From: Chitinophaga skermanii | GTDB taxonomy: Bacteria > Bacteroidota > Bacteroidia > Chitinophagales > Chitinophagaceae | Reading direction: 5' to 3' | DNA length: 64,000 nucleotides | Assembly (NCBI RefSeq): GCF_003259335.1 | Contig: NZ_QLLL01000012.1 | Coordinates: 62,001 to 126,000, forward strand | In this document: positions 41,968 through 50,830 of the stretch, piece by piece | Position numbering within the stretch: the first letter of the stretch is position 1 | Layout of the letters: the number at the start of each line of letters is the position of its first letter | The notes under the pieces: model-generated | The model's database searches: none | What the model saw: the letters and a program-made list of their open reading frames with translations, nothing else | Told to the model about the DNA's origin: nothing | Program-made: the position numbers and the translations under genes

Positions 41968-43344
41968 TTAGATCAGTTGTAATAGGAGGCCTGGGAAGAT
42001 ACCCAAGATGATAACGATAGCGGCGGTAACGAAGAGGGCTACTTTGAAGCCTGGTGTTACGTTTTCTACGTTAGCGTCGCCTTGTTTAAAGTACATAGCG
42101 ATGATCACGCGGAAATAGTAGTAGGCGCTGACAGCGGCGCATAATACGGCGATGATCACTAACCACAAGAGATTGCCTTGTTGGATAGCGGCAGATAGTA
42201 CCAAGTATTTAGCGAAGAAACCTGCTGTAAGCGGGATACCTGCTAAAGACATTAAGAAGATAGTGGCTACGCAAGCTACAAATGGTTGCTTTTTAGCAAG
42301 GCCATTGAAACCGTCGAAGGTGTAATCTTTCATTTTGAGCAAGATGGCGAAGATACCAATGGTGCCTACACTATAAGCGATAGCATATAACATGATACCT
42401 TGCACGGCTAATTGGTTCAGGGAAATAACACCGAACAACATGAAGCCTGCTTGCGCAATAGAAGAATATGCTAACATGCGCTTTACACTGATTTGGAAAA
42501 CAGCGGTGAAGTTACCGATGATTAATGTAGCGGCTGTAATGATCGCTAACACTAATTGCCAGTGACTGCTCATGTTTCCACCATTGAAAGTTACATGGAA
42601 CAAACGTAAGAATGCGATGAAACCTGCTGCTTTTACAACGGTTGCCATGAAGGCTGTGAATACGGTGGGTGAACCATCGTATACATCCGGTGTCCAAAAG
42701 TGGAAAGGAGCTGCAGATACTTTGAAGGATAATGCAAAACCAAGTAAGGTGATGCCGATCAGCGCCATTGGGTTCAATTCTCCTGTACCCAAAGCCATTT
42801 CTGTTACGTTGAAGGTACCTGTAGCACCATAGATCAACGCGATACCCATCAATAAAATACCTGTAGAGAAAGAACCCATCAAGAAGTACTTCAAAGATGC
42901 TTCGTTACTTTTCAAGTTTTGTTTATCGGCACCTGCTAAGATGTATTGCGGGATAGATAAAATTTCGATGGAGATGAAAAGAATCAACAAGTTGCTAAAT
43001 GCACCCGTCATAGTAATACCCGCGAGGATAAAGAATATAAGGGCGAAATAATCTGCTACGTGCTCTCCTACTTTTTCGAATGCGCTACCGCATAAGATGA
43101 AGTACAGTAATGTGGCGCCAATTGCTATCGCATTAAAAAGGATAGAAAAATGGCTTACTTCCAACATGCCAAACAACACCTTGCTACCACCACCGGAGAT
43201 CGTTTGCAAGTCGACGATATTAGCGACGAATGCCAATAATGCACCCAAAATAGCAATGTACTTTATTTGCTGCTTGTTCTTTACAAACAACCCGGTAAAC
43301 ATCAGGACAACTCCCAGTAAAGCCGTTGTAATTAATGCGTTCAT
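41968..43344 (-). CDS. nuoN: NADH-quinone oxidoreductase subunit N
   Basis: A 458-aa antiporter-like proton-pumping subunit of complex I, with about 14 membrane helices. Conserved stretches are EILSIPQYILAG near 127, SLKYFLMGSFSTGILLMG, FHFWTPDVYDGSP near 218 and VKRMLAYSSIAQAGFML near 296. It is the last gene of the nuo operon, 36 bp after nuoM. Confidence 0.95.
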   Translation of the reverse strand: MNALITTALLGVVLMFTGLFVKNKQQIKYIAILGALLAFVANIVDLQTISGGGSKVLFGMLEVSHFSILFNAIAIGATLLYFILCGSAFEKVGEHVADYFALIFFILAGITMTGAFSNLLILFISIEILSIPQYILAGADKQNLKSNEASLKYFLMGSFSTGILLMGIALIYGATGTFNVTEMALGTGELNPMALIGITLLGFALSFKVSAAPFHFWTPDVYDGSPTVFTAFMATVVKAAGFIAFLRLFHVTFNGGNMSSHWQLVLAIITAATLIIGNFTAVFQISVKRMLAYSSIAQAGFMLFGVISLNQLAVQGIMLYAIAYSVGTIGIFAILLKMKDYTFDGFNGLAKKQPFVACVATIFLMSLAGIPLTAGFFAKYLVLSAAIQQGNLLWLVIIAVLCAAVSAYYYFRVIIAMYFKQGDANVENVTPGFKVALFVTAAIVIILGIFPGLLLQLI

Positions 43345-43380
43345 ATTATTGCGTTACAAAAAATCTGATAGAATATTGGT

Positions 43381-44811
43381 TTATTTCAACAATGCTGCCG
43401 TTGTATTGTGTACGAGATCGAGCATTGGTTGAGGGTGTACACCCAACACGAAAATGATGAGTACTACAACACTCAAGGCTACAAATTCACCTGTGCTTAA
43501 GTCGGTAAATGTTTGCGTTAATGGGTTGGCTTCGCCGAAGATCACGCGTTGAATCATGTTCAACATGTAAACCGCTGCGAGGATAATACCCAATCCCGCA
43601 ATTGCCATAAACCAATAGTTATATTGGAACAAGCCGCTGAACATTAAGAACTCACCCACGAAACCATTCGTTAATGGTAAGGCAATGTTAGCTAAGCTGA
43701 TAATTACTAAGAAGATGCTCATTTTCGGTGCATACGATGCTAAACCGCCCAGGTCGCTCATCGTTTTCACTTTCAAACGGCTTTCAATCACTTCTACAAT
43801 CATCCACAAACCAATAATGTTGATACCGTGGTTGAACATTTGCAACATCACACCATCTAAGCTTTGTTCGTTCTTAACGAATATAGCTGCAGCCATTAAG
43901 CCAATGTGCGCAATGGAAGAGTAAGCAATCATGCGCTTAATATCGTTTTGCAAGATGGCAATGCACGATGCGTAAACGATACCGATGATAGATAATACAA
44001 TCGCAACTTCAGCCCACATATCTGCCCCTAATGGTAACACCGGCAATACCCAGCGAATTACACCAAATAAACCCATTTTCACCATAATACCAGACAGTAC
44101 CATGGTAACCGGGGTAGGTGATTGTTCGTAAGTATCTGGCTGCCAAGTGTGGAAAGGGAATACCGGCATCTTGATCGCGAAAGCGATGAAGAATAACCAG
44201 AATAACCAAGCCTGTTCGTTTGGCGCCAATGCTAAACTAGTGAATGTGCTATAAGAGAAGGAATGATCGCTTGTTTGGGTGTAGATGTAGATCAAACCAA
44301 CCAACATCAACAACGAACCAGCGAACGTGTATACGAAGAATTTGAAAGTAACCGGAATCCGCTTCTCGCCACCCCACATAGAGCACAAGAAGTAAACAGG
44401 AATCAATGCTAACTCCCAAAATACGTAGAATAATAATGCATCATAAGAAGTGAAAACACCCATCAAACCGGCTTGTGATAACAACATTAAGCCGTAGAAG
44501 CTATTCGCGTTTTCGTAGTTCTTATTGAAGATAGTAATGAAAATGAGCGGAAAAGAAATAGCTGTTAATAAGCACAACATTACTGCCATGCCATCTAAGC
44601 CCAGGCTAAAACTACTTCCTAGTTGTGGTATCCAACTCGCAGTAAACTGCAATGCTTCGGGCGCAGTTTTAAATTGGCACCACGCTGCAACTGTTACCGC
44701 CAAAGTGGCTAAAGCCGAAATAATGCTCAGCACTTTTGGTCCCGATCCTTTAAGGCCAAACGAGATAAGGCCCGCAACTAAAGGAATCAATATGAATAAA
44801 ACTGTCAACAT
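43381..44811 (-). CDS. nuoM: NADH-quinone oxidoreductase subunit M
   Basis: A 476-aa antiporter-like subunit of the membrane arm. The motifs YVFWELALIPVYFL near residue 131, KMPVFPFHTWQPDTYEQSPTP near 216 and DIKRMIAYSSIAHIGLM near 290 carry the conserved charged residues of the proton path. It is 31 bp after nuoL. Confidence 0.96.
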   Translation of the reverse strand: MLTVLFILIPLVAGLISFGLKGSGPKVLSIISALATLAVTVAAWCQFKTAPEALQFTASWIPQLGSSFSLGLDGMAVMLCLLTAISFPLIFITIFNKNYENANSFYGLMLLSQAGLMGVFTSYDALLFYVFWELALIPVYFLCSMWGGEKRIPVTFKFFVYTFAGSLLMLVGLIYIYTQTSDHSFSYSTFTSLALAPNEQAWLFWLFFIAFAIKMPVFPFHTWQPDTYEQSPTPVTMVLSGIMVKMGLFGVIRWVLPVLPLGADMWAEVAIVLSIIGIVYASCIAILQNDIKRMIAYSSIAHIGLMAAAIFVKNEQSLDGVMLQMFNHGINIIGLWMIVEVIESRLKVKTMSDLGGLASYAPKMSIFLVIISLANIALPLTNGFVGEFLMFSGLFQYNYWFMAIAGLGIILAAVYMLNMIQRVIFGEANPLTQTFTDLSTGEFVALSVVVLIIFVLGVHPQPMLDLVHNTTAALLK

Positions 44812-44842
44812 AATTTTATCTTATCTGTAGAATCCGCTTCTA

Positions 44843-46741
44843 TTAAATGAACAAACTAATCAACAACAACACGATCATACCTATCACCATGGCAAAGATG
44901 TAGAAACCTACTTGGCCGCTTTGTAACAAGCGAATTTGTTGGCTTCCCCATTGTACGCCTTTGCCTACGCCATTTACCAAGGCATCGATACCCGATTTCT
45001 CAATACCGTCTTGGAAGAACTTAGATAATGAATACAATGGTTTCACGATAATAGCATCGTACAACTCATCTACATACCATTTGTTTTCCAACACTTTTGC
45101 TAAACCGGTATTCTCAACTCCTTCATCTTTCCATGCCACGTATTTAGCACGTGCCCAGAAGATCATCACAATAACTAACACGGTAGAGATACCCATCAGG
45201 ATCCATTCCATGCTGTGACTTAAATGATGTTCGTGTAAATATGGTGCAGATGGTGCGAAGATCGGTGCTAAGTATGCTGCTAAGAAGTTTTTCACATGGA
45301 ATACTTCCGGCATGCCTACCCAACCGCCAACGATACTTAATATCGCTAATACGATTAATGGGAAAGTAATGGCAGCAGGACTTTCGTGTAAGTGATGTTC
45401 TTGTTCGTGTGTGCCGCGGAATGTACCAGAGAATGTCATGTAGTACAAGCGGAACATATAGAAGGCTGTCATTAACGCGCCGAATAAACCTACCGCGTAG
45501 AACACAGGGCTAGAAACGAATGCATTCGCTAAGATTTCATCTTTAGAGAAGAAGCCCGCGAAACCTGGGATACCGGCAATAGCCAAGCAACCAATGAGGA
45601 ACGTGATGTTCGTGATAGGCATGTACTTTTTCAAGCCACCCATTTTGCGAATATCTTGTTCGCCACCCATTGCGTGGATAACTGAACCAGAACCTAGGAA
45701 CAACAACGCTTTGAAGAAAGCGTGCGTCATTACGTGGAACACGGCCGCGGTGTAAGCACCAACGCCCAATGCTAAGAACATATAACCGAGTTGGCTCACG
45801 GTTGAATAAGCCAACACTTTCTTAATATCATTTTGTTTCAACGCGATGCTTGCAGCGAATACCGCTGTAGCTAAACCTACGATCGCTACTACCATTTGAA
45901 TAGATGGAGCGAGGGTGTAGATAACGTTGCTGCGGGCAATCATGTAAATACCCGCTGTTACCATCGTTGCCGCGTGGATAAGGGCAGATACCGGGGTTGG
46001 ACCCGCCATCGCGTCTGGTAACCATGTGTATAAAGGCAACTGCGCCGATTTACCCATCGCACCTACGAAGAGTAACATAGCGATCGCTACCAATACACCA
46101 GCATTAGAACCGAGTGCAGGCACTTGGCTGAATACATCGTTAAAGGAAACAGAGCCGAATTGCGTGATCATCAAGAAAATACCGAGCAGGAACCCAAGGT
46201 CACCTATACGGTTCATGATGAACGCTTTGTTAGCGGCTTTATTATAGGCTGGGTTTTTAAACCAGAAACCGATCAATAAGTAAGAACATAAACCTACACC
46301 TTCCCAACCAATGAACATCATCACGTAGTTGGCACCGAGTACTAAGAGCAACATGGAGAACACGAAGAGGTTGAGGTACGCGAAATAACGTGCGAAGCCT
46401 TCATTGCTCTCATCGTGCATGTAGGAGGTAGAGTATATGTGAATCAACGAACCAACGCCCGTGATCACTAATAGGAATAACGCACTCAAGCGATCTACTT
46501 GGAATGCGAAAGGAATTTTAAGCGAACCCACGCTGATGAAGTCGAACAAATGCACAATCTGCTGATTGAAACCTTCTGTTCTTACTTCTAAGAAAATGAG
46601 TAAGCTGACTACAAAACCGGCGAGCACAGTACCACTGCCAATTACACCTACGAGGCCTTTAGATAAAACCTTCCTGCCCAATCCATTGACCAGGAATCCT
46701 AACAATGGTAATAATGGTACCAGCCAAACGAGATTTATCAT
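44843..46741 (-). CDS. nuoL: NADH-quinone oxidoreductase subunit L
   Basis: A 632-aa subunit at the distal end of the membrane arm, with the lateral helix. IGWEGVGLCSYLLIGFW near residue 145, SAQLPLYTWLPDAMAGPTPVSALIHAATMV near 225 (core LPDAMAGPTPVSALIHA) and the KKVLAYSTVSQLGYM segment are diagnostic. His-rich loops appear near residues 450 and 500. It follows nuoK by 52 bp. Confidence 0.97.
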   Translation of the reverse strand: MINLVWLVPLLPLLGFLVNGLGRKVLSKGLVGVIGSGTVLAGFVVSLLIFLEVRTEGFNQQIVHLFDFISVGSLKIPFAFQVDRLSALFLLVITGVGSLIHIYSTSYMHDESNEGFARYFAYLNLFVFSMLLLVLGANYVMMFIGWEGVGLCSYLLIGFWFKNPAYNKAANKAFIMNRIGDLGFLLGIFLMITQFGSVSFNDVFSQVPALGSNAGVLVAIAMLLFVGAMGKSAQLPLYTWLPDAMAGPTPVSALIHAATMVTAGIYMIARSNVIYTLAPSIQMVVAIVGLATAVFAASIALKQNDIKKVLAYSTVSQLGYMFLALGVGAYTAAVFHVMTHAFFKALLFLGSGSVIHAMGGEQDIRKMGGLKKYMPITNITFLIGCLAIAGIPGFAGFFSKDEILANAFVSSPVFYAVGLFGALMTAFYMFRLYYMTFSGTFRGTHEQEHHLHESPAAITFPLIVLAILSIVGGWVGMPEVFHVKNFLAAYLAPIFAPSAPYLHEHHLSHSMEWILMGISTVLVIVMIFWARAKYVAWKDEGVENTGLAKVLENKWYVDELYDAIIVKPLYSLSKFFQDGIEKSGIDALVNGVGKGVQWGSQQIRLLQSGQVGFYIFAMVIGMIVLLLISLFI

Positions 46742-46793
46742 TGATCTTCTATTAGAATTATTGCTTGATAATTATTTAAACGGATGTACAGTA

Positions 46794-47111
46794 TTAGTTT
46801 TTCAAACGGCTGAGGAGATTTACATCCACCGAGTGAGAATTACGATACATCATCACGATAATAGCAAGTCCTACAGCTACTTCTGCCGCGGCTACCACCA
46901 TAATAAAGAATACGAATATTTGGGCGGAACCTGCATCTACCCTGCCTGCATCGGCCCACATTTTCGAGAAGGACACCAATAACAAGTTCACAGCGTTCAA
47001 CATCATCTCGATGCACATGAAGATGATGATGGCGTTTCTACGCATCAACACACCCATGATACCTATGCAGAACAGTGCTATGCTTAAAAATATATAGTAT
47101 TGAATAGGCAT
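46794..47111 (-). CDS. nuoK: NADH-quinone oxidoreductase subunit K
   Basis: A 105-aa, three-helix membrane subunit. The conserved Glu residues in MCIEMMLNAVNLLLV (about residues 32-46) and in the AAAEVAVGLAIIVMMYR helix belong to the central proton channel. It lies 23 bp after nuoJ. Confidence 0.96.
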   Translation of the reverse strand: MPIQYYIFLSIALFCIGIMGVLMRRNAIIIFMCIEMMLNAVNLLLVSFSKMWADAGRVDAGSAQIFVFFIMVVAAAEVAVGLAIIVMMYRNSHSVDVNLLSRLKN

Positions 47112-47134
47112 ATGCTCAATATTTTCTTTGTTGA

Positions 47135-47629
47135 TTAATCCTTTTTACCAATGATTACTGCACCCACCATAGCGCTTAAGAACAGTATGCTCGAAATTTC
47201 GAACGGTACTACGTAGGTGGTGAACAGGGTTTTACCCAAGTTCTCAATTAACCCGATGTCGGTTGATGTAGTACTTAATGCAGGCATATTCGCATCGCGT
47301 ACAGCTGCTAATAATACTAAGAACATCACACCACCACTAATAACACCGGCATATTTCATCCAGTTGCGTTTCTGTGGTTCAATATCGGCATTCAAATTCA
47401 TGAGCATGATCACGAAAAGGAACAATACCATGATGGCACCGGTATACACAATGATATGCACTACGGCTAAGAATTGCGCGTTGAGCAAAATGTAGTGGCC
47501 GGCTATTGCAATAAACGTAACAATAAGGCACAATACGCTGCTAACCGGGTTCTTGCTGAAAACAACCCCTAATGCCGAAATAATGGCAACGGCTGAAAGC
47601 AGTATGAAAAGTATAAGTTGTAAATCCAT
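47135..47629 (-). CDS. nuoJ: NADH-quinone oxidoreductase subunit J
   Basis: A 164-aa membrane subunit with five helices. VVHIIVYTGAIMVLFLFVIMLMNL (core YTGAIMVLFLFVIML, near residues 62-76) is the conserved helix with the pi-bulge region. It is between nuoI and nuoK. Confidence 0.95.
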   Translation of the reverse strand: MDLQLILFILLSAVAIISALGVVFSKNPVSSVLCLIVTFIAIAGHYILLNAQFLAVVHIIVYTGAIMVLFLFVIMLMNLNADIEPQKRNWMKYAGVISGGVMFLVLLAAVRDANMPALSTTSTDIGLIENLGKTLFTTYVVPFEISSILFLSAMVGAVIIGKKD

Positions 47630-47678
47630 TCCCTTCTTCTATTTTGAAATGTATACGCTGTTACAGGTTTAATGTTAA

Positions 47679-48182
47679 TTATCCTTTGGTTGGAACTTCA
47701 GGAATCAACAAATCATCTTTTCCATAAATGAATCCTGAACGTTTGTAATGAGATGGTGCAAACGTTTCAGTTAAATAAATAGCTTGCTTAGGACAAGCTT
47801 CTTCACAGAATCCACAGAAAATACAACGCAACATGTTGATTTCATAGCGCGCTGCATATTTCTCTTCACGGTACAAATGCTCTTCACCCGGCTTGCGTTC
47901 TGCCGCTTCCATGGTAATCGCTTCAGCAGGACAAGCTACGGCACACAAACCGCAAGCTGTACATCTTTCACGACCTTCTTCATCACGGTTCAAAATGTGT
48001 AAACCGCGGAATACCGGCGAGAATGCTCTTTTTTCTTCTGGGAAAGAAACGGTTACTTTTTTCTTGAAAAGGTGCTTGATGGTAATACCAAGCCCTTTAC
48101 CGATCGCAGGAAGGTAAAGTCTTTCCGCGAAGTTCATCGGCCTTCTATCTACTGCAGCTGCCCTGTTAGTTAAATTTTGCAT
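47679..48182 (-). CDS. nuoI: NADH-quinone oxidoreductase subunit I
   Basis: A 167-aa ferredoxin-like subunit carrying two 4Fe-4S clusters (N6a, N6b). The ligands are Cys74, Cys77, Cys80 and Cys84 (CTACGLCAVACP) and Cys120, Cys123, Cys126 and Cys130 (CIFCGFCEEACP). It passes electrons towards NuoB. It is preceded by a cupin gene that separates it from nuoH, which is not the usual arrangement. Confidence 0.97.
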   Translation of the reverse strand: MQNLTNRAAAVDRRPMNFAERLYLPAIGKGLGITIKHLFKKKVTVSFPEEKRAFSPVFRGLHILNRDEEGRERCTACGLCAVACPAEAITMEAAERKPGEEHLYREEKYAARYEINMLRCIFCGFCEEACPKQAIYLTETFAPSHYKRSGFIYGKDDLLIPEVPTKG

Positions 48183-48233
48183 ACGGCAAATTTTATTGAG
48201 TCTCTACTAGGTAGAGCGATTTTTTGTTTTTGT

Positions 48234-48572
48234 TTAGCAATTCACCCGGTCGCCACTTGTATTCGGTTGCGAGGTTACCGTGAAAAATATCTTTTCTTCG
48301 GTGTGATTGATAATGCGGTGTTGAAGGGTTGGAAGGATGTGTATTCCTTCACCTGCAAACACCACGGTTTTCTCTCCCTCTATTTCGAAAGTTGCGCTTC
48401 CTTGTAAAATGTAAAAGAACTGTTGCGCCTTTTCGTGGTAGTGTAGTGCTTCTGAAGTGCCCGGCGGCATGGCTTCGTGTATCACCGATAACCCTGGTGT
48501 ATCCACAAGGCGCCAACCTTCACAGGCTTCACCCCAATTATAGTACACTACGTTTGCTAACGTTTTCTTCAT
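48234..48572 (-). CDS. cupin domain protein inserted in the nuo operon
   Basis: A 112-aa single-domain cupin. Motif 1 is G38-x5-H44-x-H46, but the usual Glu is a Gln (Q50/Q51), then G58. Motif 2 shows P81 and H85-x3-N89. Three His plus Gln could bind a metal, so this could be a small dioxygenase-, isomerase- or sensor-type cupin; the function is unknown. Its ATG overlaps the nuoH stop by one base (TAATG), so it is translated with nuoH, and nuoI follows after 51 bp. It is not a known complex I subunit. Confidence 0.8.
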   Translation of the reverse strand: MKKTLANVVYYNWGEACEGWRLVDTPGLSVIHEAMPPGTSEALHYHEKAQQFFYILQGSATFEIEGEKTVVFAGEGIHILPTLQHRIINHTEEKIFFTVTSQPNTSGDRVNC

Positions 48573-49639
48573 TACTTATTGAACCAAGCAAGGATGGCAC
48601 CACCTGTTGCCAACATGTTGAAGATCGCTAATGGAATTAACACTTTCCAACCAATACGCATTAATTGATCGTAACGGAAACGTGGTAATGTCCAACGAAC
48701 CCACATGAAGAAGAAGATGAAACCAAACGTTTTCAAGAACATGAACAACATACCGAGGAGTGTCAACATATTCGGGCTCAACATCGTATCCAAATGCAAG
48801 GCATGTTGGAATGGAATGCTGTAACCACCGAAGTACAATGTTGCCATCAACGCCGAGCTGATGAACATGTTAATATATTCAGCGAACAAGAAGAAACCCA
48901 ATTTCATGGAAGAGTATTCCAAGTGGTAACCACCGTTCAATTCGTTTTCTGCTTCTGGTAAATCGAAAGGAGCACGGTTACATTCTGCGAACGCACAGAT
49001 CAAGAAGATCAAGAAACCTAGTGGTTGTTTGAATACGTTCCAGAAACCTTGATCCACTTGTTGTTCAACGATCTCTTTCAAACTCAACGTACCTGTTACC
49101 ATCAACAAAGCGATCAAAGAAAGACCCAATGCTAATTCGTAAGAGATGATTTGAGATGCACCACGGATAGCTGCCAACAAGGAGAACTTGTTGTTCGATG
49201 CCCAACCGCCTAACATGATACCGTATACACCAAAGCTCACAATCGCGAAGATGTACAATACACCTACGTTCACATCGGTTACTTGTAAGGATACTTGGCG
49301 ACCAAACATCTCCAATGTATCACCCCAAGGAATAACAGCGCCTGTTAAACAAGCTACTAACATCGCCAAGGAAGGACCTAGTACGAACAAGAAACGATTC
49401 GAATTAGCAGGGATAATTTCTTCTTTAAAGAACAATTTACCACCATCTGCCAAAGGCTGGAAAAGCCCCAATGGACCCGCTCTACTCGGACCGCGACGAT
49501 CTTGAATCCAAGCCGCCACTTTACGTTCAGCCCAAGTTTCGTACATGGCAATTACCAATGAAACGGCTAATACGGCCGAAATAAGCAATATTTTCTCTAA
49601 GAGAAATGCCCAATCTATGTTAAGATCTAATAACATCAT
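48572..49639 (-). CDS. nuoH: NADH-quinone oxidoreductase subunit H
   Basis: A 355-aa membrane subunit that forms the quinone chamber together with NuoB and NuoD. ERKVAAWIQDRRGPSRAGPLG near residues 34-54 (core QDRRGPSRAGP), FAECNRAPFDLPEAENELNGGYH near 217 (core NRAPFDLPEAE) and the FFMWVRWTLPRFRYDQLM segment identify it. It follows nuoG by 24 bp. Confidence 0.97.
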   Translation of the reverse strand: MMLLDLNIDWAFLLEKILLISAVLAVSLVIAMYETWAERKVAAWIQDRRGPSRAGPLGLFQPLADGGKLFFKEEIIPANSNRFLFVLGPSLAMLVACLTGAVIPWGDTLEMFGRQVSLQVTDVNVGVLYIFAIVSFGVYGIMLGGWASNNKFSLLAAIRGASQIISYELALGLSLIALLMVTGTLSLKEIVEQQVDQGFWNVFKQPLGFLIFLICAFAECNRAPFDLPEAENELNGGYHLEYSSMKLGFFLFAEYINMFISSALMATLYFGGYSIPFQHALHLDTMLSPNMLTLLGMLFMFLKTFGFIFFFMWVRWTLPRFRYDQLMRIGWKVLIPLAIFNMLATGGAILAWFNK

Positions 49640-49663
49640 TTTTACGTTCCTAATTATTTAACT

Positions 49664-50752
49664 CTATTGCTTTTTATCGAAATCGTTAGAATGTGCCGGC
49701 CCTTCAATCTTGCTCAAATCAACATCCGGCCTGTTCACCTCGCTCACCGCGTGAATATCCATCAGTAACTTAGGATCGCGACCGTCCATTACTGCTTTAA
49801 AGGTTTCTTTCGGCTGTTGAACACCTACGTAATGGCCTTGAGAGATAACGCTATGACGGTCGATATTACGTGGACCTTCAATTACCCAATCTTTCACGTC
49901 TTTACGATCAAAACGACAAGTATCACAGATAAACTCTTCTACTTCACCGTATTTATCTTTACGAGCAGTTACACGGAACACTTCGTTACCGCGCATCCAC
50001 AATGCCACTTTACCAGAACATTTATCGCATTTGCAATGTGCATCCACAGGTTTCAAGAACCATACACGGTTTTTGAAACGGAATGTTTTATCAGTTAACG
50101 CGCCAACAGGACATACATCGATAACATTACCGATGAAGTCGTTGTCGAGGTTTTTATGAATGTAGGTACTGATTTCGGAAACATCGCCACGACCTAATAT
50201 ACCGTGTTCGCGTTTGTTGGTCAATTGATCCGCTGTGAAAACGCAACGGTAGCAAAGGATACAACGCGTCATGTGTAATTGGATCTTATCGCCGATATCG
50301 ATTTTATCGAACGTTCTACGTTTGAATTCGTAGCGGGTAGCATCTGCACCGTGTTCGTAGCTAAGGTTTTGCAAATCGCACTCACCGGCTTGGTCGCAGA
50401 TTGGGCAATCGAGCGGGTGGTTGAGTAACAAGAATTCAACAACACCTTTACGTGCATCCAACACTTCTGGAGAAGTGATGTTCGCCACTTCCATACCGTC
50501 CATCACTGTAGTTCTACAGCTAGCAACGAGTTTCGGCATTGGGCGAGGATCTGCATCAGAACCTTTACTTACTTTCACCAAGCAAGTACGACATTTACCG
50601 CCGCTGCCTTGCAACTTAGAGTAGTAGCACATAGCAGGAGGCACCACCTCGCCACCGATTTGACGAGCAGCGTTCAAAATGGTAGTACCTGGCTCCACCT
50701 CAACGGTGATGTTGTCGATCTTAACCTTGAATAATTTTTTCTCTTCAGACAT
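49664..50752 (-). CDS. nuoG: NADH-quinone oxidoreductase subunit G, short form
   Basis: A 362-aa iron-sulfur subunit of the NADH-oxidising arm. The N-terminal 2Fe-2S ligands are Cys42, Cys54, Cys57 and Cys79 (N1b). HPLDCPICDQAGEC at 112-125 gives the His-Cys3 cluster N5, and CILCYRC at 164-170 plus Cys214 gives N4. A further Cys set (C240, C242, C245, C276, C279) resembles the start of a molybdopterin-type domain. The protein then ends, so the roughly 500-residue molybdopterin-oxidoreductase fold found in E. coli NuoG is missing. No frameshift is visible. Confidence 0.93.
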   Translation of the reverse strand: MSEEKKLFKVKIDNITVEVEPGTTILNAARQIGGEVVPPAMCYYSKLQGSGGKCRTCLVKVSKGSDADPRPMPKLVASCRTTVMDGMEVANITSPEVLDARKGVVEFLLLNHPLDCPICDQAGECDLQNLSYEHGADATRYEFKRRTFDKIDIGDKIQLHMTRCILCYRCVFTADQLTNKREHGILGRGDVSEISTYIHKNLDNDFIGNVIDVCPVGALTDKTFRFKNRVWFLKPVDAHCKCDKCSGKVALWMRGNEVFRVTARKDKYGEVEEFICDTCRFDRKDVKDWVIEGPRNIDRHSVISQGHYVGVQQPKETFKAVMDGRDPKLLMDIHAVSEVNRPDVDLSKIEGPAHSNDFDKKQ

Positions 50753-50830
50753 TGTTATAACAACTTAGCTATTCCATTGCGCCAAGGCTTTTAGTGAAAA
50801 CGTGCAAGCCGGGGAGCAAGAAAAAATTTT

